Shown one piece after another: positions 14,548-19,565 of a stretch of DNA of 19,565 nucleotides (within the stretch, counting starts at the first letter, position 1; every line of letters begins with the position of its first letter). Origin of the DNA: Massilia sp. (GTDB lineage: Bacteria; Pseudomonadota; Gammaproteobacteria; Burkholderiales; Burkholderiaceae_D). The stretch spans positions 1 through 19,565 of the forward strand of contig DNCF01000116.1 in the NCBI GenBank assembly GCA_003484545.1. Reading direction: 5' to 3'. The notes under the pieces are model-generated. The model was not told the origin of the DNA. It saw nothing but the letters and a program-made list of their open reading frames with translations, and did no database searches. The position numbers and the translations under genes were made by a program.

Positions 14548-16377
14548 ATGTGCGGCATTGTTGGCGCGGTAGCGCAACGTAACATCACCCCCATCCTGAT
14601 CGAAGGCCTGAAGCGCCTCGAATACCGCGGTTACGACTCTTGCGGCGTCGCCCTGCACGTGGATGGCCGCCTGGCGCGCTCGCGCAGCACCTCGCGCGTG
14701 GCCGACCTCGAAACGCAGGTGCAAGGCACCGGCCTGCAGGGCTTCACGGGCATCGCCCATACCCGCTGGGCCACCCACGGCGCCCCGGCCTCGCACAATG
14801 CCCACCCGCACTTCTCGCCGAACGAGGAAACCGCGCGCATCGCCCTGGTCCACAACGGCATCATCGAAAACCACGACGAACTGCGCCGCGAACTGACCGA
14901 ACTGGGCTACCAGTTCCAGAGCCAGACCGACACCGAAGTCATCGCCCACCTGGTCGACCACATGTACAACGGCGATCTGTTCGATACGGTCCAGCAAGCG
15001 GTCAAACGCCTGCACGGCGCCTACGCGATCGCTGTGTTCTGCCGCGAGGAACCGCACCGCGTGGTCGCCGCGCGCCAGGGTTCGCCGCTGATCGTCGGCG
15101 TCGGCGAAGGAGAAAACTTCGTCGCCTCGGACGCGATGGCGCTGGCCGGCACCACCAACCAGATCATCTATTTGGAAGAAGGCGACGTCGTCGACCTGCA
15201 ACTGTCGCGCTACTGGATCGTCGACAGCGAAGGCCGCCCGGTCGAGCGCGAAGTCAAAACCGTGCACGCCCACACCGGCGCCGCGGAACTGGGCCCGTAC
15301 CGCCACTACATGCAGAAGGAAATTTTTGAACAACCGCGCGTCATCGGCGACACCCTGGAAGGCGTGACCGGCATCATGCCGGAACTGTTCGGCGACAAGG
15401 CCTATAAGGTGTTCAAGGAAATCGACCGCGTGCTGATCCTGGCCTGCGGCACCAGCTACTACGCCGGCCTCACGGCGAAATACTGGATCGAGTGCATCGC
15501 CAAGGTGCCGGTCAACGTCGAGATCGCCAGCGAATACCGCTACCGCGACAGCGTGCCGCATCCGCAGACCCTGGTCGTGACGATCTCGCAGTCTGGCGAA
15601 ACCGCCGACACCCTGGCCGCGCTGAAGCATGCGCGCAGCCTTGGCATGCCGCACACCCTGACGATCTGCAACGTCGCCACCAGCGCCATGGTGCGCGAAT
15701 GCGAACTGGCCTACATCACCCGCGCCGGCGTCGAAGTCGGCGTCGCCTCGACCAAGGCCTTCACCACCCAGCTGGCCGCCCTGTTCCTGCTGACGCTGAC
15801 GCTGGCCCAGGTCAACGGCCGCCTGAGCGACGAAGAGGAAGCCGAGCACCTGAAGCAGATGCGCCACCTGCCGGTCGCGCTGTCGTCGGTGCTGGCGCTG
15901 GAACCACAGATCATCGCCTGGGCCGAGGAGTTCGCGCGCAAGGAAAACGCCCTGTTCCTGGGCCGCGGCCTGCACTACCCGATCGCGCTGGAAGGTGCAT
16001 TGAAGCTCAAAGAAATTTCGTACATCCACGCCGAAGCCTACCCGGCGGGCGAACTGAAGCACGGCCCGCTGGCGCTGGTGACCGAAGAGATGCCGGTCGT
16101 GACCATCGCCCCGAACGACGCCCTGCTGGAGAAGCTGAAGTCGAACATGCAGGAAGTGCGCGCTAGAGGCGGCCAGCTGTACGTGTTCGCCGACGTCGAC
16201 TCGCGCATCACCTCGGGCGACGGCGTGCACGTGATCCGCCTGCCGGAGCACTACGGAGAATTGTCGCCGATCCTGCACGTGGCGGCGCTGCAGCTGCTGG
16301 CGTACCACACGGCGCTGGCGCGCGGCACCGACGTCGACAAGCCGCGCAATCTGGCGAAGTCGGTGACGGTGGAGTAA
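14548..16377 (+). CDS. glmS: Glutamine-fructose-6-phosphate aminotransferase
   Basis: GlmS makes glucosamine-6-phosphate from fructose-6-phosphate and glutamine, the first committed step toward UDP-GlcNAc. At 609 aa it is the normal length. The N-terminal glutaminase domain begins MCGIVGAVAQRN with the nucleophilic Cys2, and has EYRGYDSCG, HTRWATHG and NGIIENHDELR. Two sugar-isomerase domains follow (about 285-425, with ACGTSYYAGL and SQSGETADTL, and about 455-590, with GRGLHYPIALEGALKLKEIS and AYPAGELKHGP). The C-terminus DKPRNLAKSVTVE is fully conserved. A good GAGGAT ribosome site lies 8 nt before the ATG. It is divergent from an Lrp-type regulator and in the same direction as glmU. Its last bases form an attTn7-like site. 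Confidence 0.98.
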   Translation: MCGIVGAVAQRNITPILIEGLKRLEYRGYDSCGVALHVDGRLARSRSTSRVADLETQVQGTGLQGFTGIAHTRWATHGAPASHNAHPHFSPNEETARIALVHNGIIENHDELRRELTELGYQFQSQTDTEVIAHLVDHMYNGDLFDTVQQAVKRLHGAYAIAVFCREEPHRVVAARQGSPLIVGVGEGENFVASDAMALAGTTNQIIYLEEGDVVDLQLSRYWIVDSEGRPVEREVKTVHAHTGAAELGPYRHYMQKEIFEQPRVIGDTLEGVTGIMPELFGDKAYKVFKEIDRVLILACGTSYYAGLTAKYWIECIAKVPVNVEIASEYRYRDSVPHPQTLVVTISQSGETADTLAALKHARSLGMPHTLTICNVATSAMVRECELAYITRAGVEVGVASTKAFTTQLAALFLLTLTLAQVNGRLSDEEEAEHLKQMRHLPVALSSVLALEPQIIAWAEEFARKENALFLGRGLHYPIALEGALKLKEISYIHAEAYPAGELKHGPLALVTEEMPVVTIAPNDALLEKLKSNMQEVRARGGQLYVFADVDSRITSGDGVHVIRLPEHYGELSPILHVAALQLLAYHTALARGTDVDKPRNLAKSVTVE

Positions 16378-16402
16378 GACCTGCGTAGCGAGGGCACGGT
16401 TG
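16342..16402 (+). other. Predicted attTn7 site at the glmS 3' end
   Basis: The final codons of glmS (GTCGACAAGCCGCGCAAT through ACGGTGGAGTAA) match the conserved 3' end that the Tn7 protein TnsD recognises, judged against the E. coli protein end DxPRNLAKSVTVE. Tn7 inserts about 25 bp past the stop, here near 16402, which falls in the loop of the hairpin at 16387-16421. No Tn7 end, target duplication or tns gene is visible, so the site looks empty. The function is inferred from glmS conservation. Confidence 0.6.
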
Positions 16403-16421
16403 ACGACGCTGTGCCTTCGCT
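16387..16421 (+). terminator. Stem-loop after glmS, possible terminator
   Basis: AGCGAGGGCACGG (16387-16399) pairs with CTGTGCCTTCGCT (16409-16421) over 13 positions, two of them G-U, with a 9-nt loop, starting 10 bp past the glmS stop. There is no T tract after it, so it would be a non-canonical terminator or an mRNA 3' end stabiliser. Confidence 0.5.
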
Positions 16422-16439
16422 CGGGAAGTGGTACGCACT

Positions 16440-16535
16440 TTACTGCGACAAAAGCCGCTCCAGGAGGCTGTTGATATCAGGCCCCGAGACCGCCCAATGT
16501 TTGATGAACACGCGTTGGCGCGAATAAGTCTCCTG
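16440..16535 (-). pseudogene. Possible short coding remnant
   Basis: Read on the minus strand, 31 sense codons end in TAA and give QETYSRQRVFIKHWAV then SGPDINSLLERLLSQ. This looks more protein-like than typical GC-rich noise: mixed residues, a hydrophobic core and an amphipathic C-terminal helix. It has no ATG, is closed by a TAG just upstream, and I do not recognise a family. It may be the tail of a decayed gene in the 243-bp space after glmS (16378-16620), or chance. A TAG separates it from the DNA upstream, so decay rather than a small intact gene is favoured. Confidence 0.2.
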
Positions 16536-16594
16536 CTACAGTCGGATCATCCGGGCTCATCGTCCGGCCCATGTCGACCGATCAGGAGGTTAGC

Positions 16595-17681
16595 GTGCTA
16601 GAATCAAACGTGTTTGCTGCATGGTGCTGTCCGCTGTCGTGCTCTGGCCTGCCGCCGGACAGGCGCGGCCGGACTACGCCTACAAAGTGATCCCGCTCAT
16701 GCCGTTCACTCCGGAGCAAGGATCCGGGGTGGCCTCGATAATCAACAATCGCGGCATGGTATGCGGGCAGTCTGATCTTGGAGGGTTCTGCTGGTACCGC
16801 GGCAAGCTGACGCGATTGACGCCGCTCGCCGGCGACACGTTCGCCTATTCGCTCGGGTGAACGACAAGAACCAGGTGGTTGGCGTCTCCTATTCGCTTGA
16901 GCGGCCGCCCCGTGCCGTCATGTTTGTCCAGGGGCAGGCCCGCAGCCTGTCGGTGGCCAATCGCCTGTATTCCCAAGCGAACGACATCAACAACCTGGGC
17001 CAGATCGTCGGCGGTTTTTCCGACACGATCGGCCAGTCCATGCCTTACATGTCCTGGCACGGGACATTGCGCGTCCTCGGCACGCTCGGCGCGCCGCGCC
17101 GCAACGATGCGGGCTTCGGCATCAACGATCGTGGTCAGATCGTTGGCGACGTGGGCAACCCGAACACGCCGCCCGAGACCGGCGCTTCGATTGCTTTCCT
17201 GCATGAGCACGGCGTCATGCGGGCGCTTGCGACCCCTGCCGGATATGGCAGCCATGCGGTCCGTATCAATAACTCGGGCCAGATCGTGGGATGGACCGAG
17301 AAAATTGGTGGTGGCATCGATGGACGCCGCGCCGTCATGTGGAAGAACGGCGCCCGTATCACATTGGTGGATGAGCCCTCCGATGCCAGGGGTATCAATA
17401 ATCTCGGACAGGCCGTGGGCGGCGTCTACATGCGCGAGGGTGGGTTCCTGTACACCCCGGGCCGCGGTTCACGCAACCTGAACGAACTGATCGATCCCGC
17501 GTCAGGCTACCGTCTCATTTATCCACAAGATATTAACGACAGTGGCCAGGTCGTCGGCTACGCTTGCAAGGCCGAACTCTGCGGCCCGGTTCTGCTCGAC
17601 CCGGTGCATAAAACCAGGAATGGCCATGCTACCGATACCACTTCGGACGACGTCGGGATCAGGGACGACCGCGAACCGTAG
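16595..17681 (+). pseudogene. HAF-repeat exported protein gene, broken by two apparent 1-nt deletions
   Basis: Three reading frames together encode one protein. A GTG at 16595 sits 5 nt after a strong AGGAGG (16584-16589). Adding one A to the AAA at 16606-16608 joins it to the next frame and gives a textbook signal peptide, MLESKRVCCMVLSAVVLWPA then AGQA. That frame runs to a TGA at 16858-16860. Adding one G to GGG at 16855-16857 continues it into the frame ending at 17681 and restores the repeat LGVNDKNQVVG. The repaired product would be 362 aa. Repeats of the HAF type (INxxGQIVG) occur seven times, including INNRGMVCG, INNLGQIVGG, INDRGQIVGD, INNSGQIVGW, INNLGQAVGG and INDSGQVVGY. No PEP-CTERM sorting tail is seen. 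It is either a decaying gene or carries sequencing errors in homopolymers. Confidence 0.75.
16857..17681 (+). CDS. HAF-repeat protein, intact 3' reading frame
   Basis: This is the 274-codon main part of the broken HAF gene, opening with a GTG that overlaps the upstream stop by GTGA. It holds six of the seven (IN/VN)-D/N-x-G-Q-x-V-G repeats, spaced roughly 40-50 residues apart, as in the probable extracellular HAF family, whose function is unknown. By itself it lacks a signal peptide and begins inside a repeat, so it is unlikely to be a complete gene. The GTGA overlap could allow reinitiation, but there is no ribosome site directly before the GTG. The C-terminus (TSDDVGIRDDREP) is polar and not a membrane anchor. 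It is convergent with the barrel-protein gene at 17734. Confidence 0.7.
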   Translation: MNDKNQVVGVSYSLERPPRAVMFVQGQARSLSVANRLYSQANDINNLGQIVGGFSDTIGQSMPYMSWHGTLRVLGTLGAPRRNDAGFGINDRGQIVGDVGNPNTPPETGASIAFLHEHGVMRALATPAGYGSHAVRINNSGQIVGWTEKIGGGIDGRRAVMWKNGARITLVDEPSDARGINNLGQAVGGVYMREGGFLYTPGRGSRNLNELIDPASGYRLIYPQDINDSGQVVGYACKAELCGPVLLDPVHKTRNGHATDTTSDDVGIRDDREP

Positions 17682-17733
17682 GCGGCTGTCAAACCGAGTG
17701 CGGTCGGACGCATCTCGTATCGGCCGCCTCCCA

Positions 17734-18519
17734 TCAAAACAGCGCCGCCACCGTCAGGCTGAGCGCCTGCCGCGTATGCTCCGGCTGCGCGACGGTGCCG
17801 AGGAAGGGATTGTCGGCGTTCAGCGCCACGGCATCGTTGCGCGGCACTTTGATCCAGTCGACACTGCTGCGCAGTTCCAGGCGCGGGGCGGCTGCCGGAC
17901 GCAGGCTGGCGCCGATCCGGATGCCGCGTCCGCGTTTGGTATCGAGCGAGACCGGGTCGATCACGCCGGAGAAAGCGACGTGCATGCGCTCCGGTGTGGA
18001 AAGGACGACCGCCGCATCCGCGCCGAGCGCGCCGAAACGCGACTGCCACGCTTTACCGACACCGGCGATCAGCCGCACCGAGCGATAGGTTTCCTGCAGC
18101 CCGACGCTGCGGCCGGTGCCGGCGATGTCGCGTTTCCACCGGTCCAGCTCGAGCGCAGCGCGCAGCGCATAGCCGCCACCCCAGGCATAGGCGGCGCCAA
18201 GGCGCACGGCCCCCAGCGCGGTGGCGGTGCGCGAATTGGTCGCCACCCCGGCCTGCGTCTGGCCGCGGTAGGCGATGTCATCCCGGTACCAGTCGGCCCC
18301 GCCGAATACCGTCACGTCGCCCGTTCGATAGGCCGCCGCGAGTGCGATGCCGGGCAGCCAGCCGGTTTCGCGCACCAGGCGTTGGCCCGCCGTGTCGTAT
18401 TCGGCGTGCACCACGCCGCGGGCGCTCAAGCCGATGCTGCCCTGCCATTGCGCGCTGGCGCTCGGAAGCAGGCACGCCTGCAGCGCAGCGGCGAGGCCGA
18501 TGCGAAGTAGCAATCTCAT
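17734..18519 (-). CDS. Putative outer-membrane beta-barrel protein
   Basis: 261 aa of unrecognised family. A signal peptide MRLLLRIGLAAALQACLLPS ends near ASA-QWQ (about residue 23). The mature part alternates hydrophobic and polar residues in short strands with Gly and aromatic girdle residues (GIALAAAYRTGDVTVFGGAD, VRLGAAYAWGGGYALRAALE). It ends in a strand closing with Phe (TRQALSLTVAALF), the classic C-terminal signal for outer-membrane insertion. The length suits a barrel of roughly 10-12 strands. A GGAAG ribosome site lies 4 nt before the ATG. A strong terminator for the upstream lipoprotein gene ends only 12 nt before the ATG, so expression probably depends on read-through. The 52-bp gap to the convergent HAF gene holds only weak inverted repeats. 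Confidence 0.7.
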   Translation of the reverse strand: MRLLLRIGLAAALQACLLPSASAQWQGSIGLSARGVVHAEYDTAGQRLVRETGWLPGIALAAAYRTGDVTVFGGADWYRDDIAYRGQTQAGVATNSRTATALGAVRLGAAYAWGGGYALRAALELDRWKRDIAGTGRSVGLQETYRSVRLIAGVGKAWQSRFGALGADAAVVLSTPERMHVAFSGVIDPVSLDTKRGRGIRIGASLRPAAAPRLELRSSVDWIKVPRNDAVALNADNPFLGTVAQPEHTRQALSLTVAALF

Positions 18520-18531
18520 AAAACTTCCATC

Positions 18532-18556
18532 AAAAAAATGCCGCCCGCAGGCGGCA
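18532..18556 (-). terminator. Rho-independent terminator between lipoprotein and barrel genes
   Basis: On the minus strand TGCCGCC-TGCG-GGCGGCA is followed directly by seven Ts: a canonical intrinsic terminator 50 bp after the lipoprotein stop. The T run ends 12 nt before the start codon of the next gene on the same strand. Confidence 0.88.
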
Positions 18557-18562
18557 GGAGGA

Positions 18563-18592
18563 ACAAGCCACGCCCGCTACGGCGTGGCTTGT
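18563..18592 (-). other. 12-bp perfect hairpin upstream of the terminator
   Basis: ACAAGCCACGCC (18563-18574) and GGCGTGGCTTGT (18581-18592) are perfect complements with a 6-nt loop, located between the lipoprotein stop and the terminator. No T run follows on the minus strand. It may back up termination, stabilise the message end, or be an anti-terminator partner. Confidence 0.6.
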
Positions 18593-18606
18593 GGCCTACG
18601 GCGCGA

Positions 18607-19565
18607 TCAGAACGACAGCAGCAGGTCGAGCCAGCTGACCGTCGTCGTTTGCGTGACGGCGCCGCTGGTCTTGTCGCTCAGGTCCAGGCGGACACCGGAA
18701 GCGTTGACTGCGGTGAGCGTGACCGAGGTCGATGCGCCGTTGACGACCAGTGCACCGGAGCTCGGCATGCTGGCGCCGACGGTCACGAAAGGCTGGATAT
18801 TCCGGACCGTGTAGGAGAACTGGCCCAGGCCGCTGGTATTGCCGGACATCGCGAAGTTGGCGGCGCTGGTCACGGTGCCGCTGCGGTTACTGCTGTTCAT
18901 GGTGAAGTCGCTCAGCGTCCGGGTCGCGACAGTCGTTCCGGAGCGCTGCTCGGTCGTCTGCAACGTGGTGCCCGAGACCGTCAGCGAGCTGTTGTACGCG
19001 CTCGTCTGATTGATCGCGATCTTCATGTCGCCGTTCACGCTGAGCGTTTCGCTGCCGCTGGCGATGCTGAAGTTCTCGAAGCGGGTGTCCAGCGTGCCGG
19101 ACCAGATCCAGGAGTTCAGGACGTCGCCGGTCACGTTCGAGAAGGTGGCCTTGAAGGTGCCGTTCATCATCTCGCCATCCTCGATGCAGCGGTTGGCGAT
19201 CATGACGATGCTGTCGCCGTTGCTCACCGTTTGCTGGTTGCGCAGGTTGGCTTCGAAGGTGATCGAGCCGCCGCCGCCGCACGCCTCGGAGACCGACACG
19301 CCGGTCAGCAGTTGGGCCGCGTCGCGGGTGTAGGCGCGCTTGACCAGGTCGAGCACCGGCTTCACCGTGCTGATGTTGGTACGCGCGACGCTGACGCCGG
19401 TCAGGATGTCGCCCAGCGAGGACGAGGAATCGTCGATCGCGCTGGCGGCGACGTAGGCGTTGGCCGCGACCTTGGTCGAATTGCTGGTGGTGATCGGCGA
19501 CAAGGTCGATACGGGGCCCGGATTCGTCGTCGTGCCGCTGCTGCCGCCACCGCCGCCGCAGGCGG
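18607..19565 (-). CDS. Lipoprotein with Gly-rich linker, partial (runs off the right edge)
   Basis: The frame is open from the right edge to the stop at 18607, about 319 codons. The first visible residues are A-C-G-G-G-G-G-S-S-G-T-T-T: a lipobox Cys followed by a glycine/serine linker, typical of exported lipoproteins, so only the signal peptide (about 15-20 residues) is missing. The mature protein is rich in Ser, Thr, Asn and Gly, with strand-like segments (SITFEANLRNQQTVSNGDSI, GTFKATFSNVTGDVL, ETLSVNGDMKIAINQTSAYN), suggesting an all-beta domain. One Cys pair (SEACGGGG and NRCIEDGEM) could form a disulfide. I do not recognise a family. It precedes the barrel-protein gene on the same strand, separated by a hairpin and a terminator. 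Confidence 0.75.
   Translation of the reverse strand, partial: ACGGGGGSSGTTTNPGPVSTLSPITTSNSTKVAANAYVAASAIDDSSSSLGDILTGVSVARTNISTVKPVLDLVKRAYTRDAAQLLTGVSVSEACGGGGSITFEANLRNQQTVSNGDSIVMIANRCIEDGEMMNGTFKATFSNVTGDVLNSWIWSGTLDTRFENFSIASGSETLSVNGDMKIAINQTSAYNSSLTVSGTTLQTTEQRSGTTVATRTLSDFTMNSSNRSGTVTSAANFAMSGNTSGLGQFSYTVRNIQPFVTVGASMPSSGALVVNGASTSVTLTAVNASGVRLDLSDKTSGAVTQTTTVSWLDLLLSF

Noticed and set aside
14491..16308. A 605-codon open frame on the minus strand opposite glmS
   Set aside because: It has the same antisense composition (Gln, His, Arg, Val, Asp rich), and GlmS is intact on the plus strand. A similar frame opposite glmU (12531-13820) was rejected for the same reason.
16430..16480. 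Possible Tn7-like right or left end near ACAAAAG after glmS
   Set aside because: Only a few bases resemble a Tn7 end; there is no TGTGGG terminus, repeat series or target duplication.

Overview
The window is high-GC (roughly 60-65% by eye) DNA from a betaproteobacterium. Gene content and protein style point to Oxalobacteraceae, of the Massilia/Duganella/Janthinobacterium kind. This is inferred from the glmU - Lrp/AsnC - glmS arrangement, the DUF6279 lipoprotein, the coaD-ferredoxin pair and the PutA type; no rRNA or tRNA gene is present to confirm it.

Region 1 (1-4985) is an amino-acid catabolism locus. A probable putA-ald operon runs leftward, with ald cut by the window edge, and a divergent lrp-like regulator runs rightward. 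The PutA lacks the N-terminal DNA-binding domain that lets some PutA proteins regulate themselves, so the divergent Lrp protein is the natural candidate regulator. The gap between them holds two adjacent inverted repeats, a good lrp promoter and a terminator-like hairpin in the putA leader. Region 2 (4986-6780) holds a palindromic intergenic element bounded by 12-bp inverted repeats, a LysR regulator, a divergent small membrane protein and a bidirectional terminator. Region 3 (6788-9740) holds a chemotaxis receptor with a downstream chalcone-isomerase-like secreted protein, then a DUF1003 membrane protein.

Region 4 (9881-16377) is conserved housekeeping. A leftward set (DUF6279 lipoprotein, rsmD, coaD, ferredoxin) is divergent from glmU, which is followed by a convergent Lrp/AsnC regulator and then by glmS, divergent from that regulator. 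GlmS and GlmU make UDP-GlcNAc for peptidoglycan and LPS. Two non-coding stretches here are unusual: a cluster of DnaA-box-like 9-mers after glmU, and a set of TGAAA half-sites about 30 bp apart between the regulator and glmS. The glmS 3' end is a conserved attTn7-type sequence.

Region 5 (16378-19565) looks accessory. It holds a possible short coding remnant, a HAF-repeat exported protein gene broken by two apparent one-base deletions, a small outer-membrane-barrel candidate, and a partial lipoprotein whose terminator lies directly in front of the barrel gene. I see no CRISPR array, complete IS element, integrase, RNA gene or recognisable defence system. The most interesting signals are regulatory DNA and the broken HAF gene, not a new multi-gene system.
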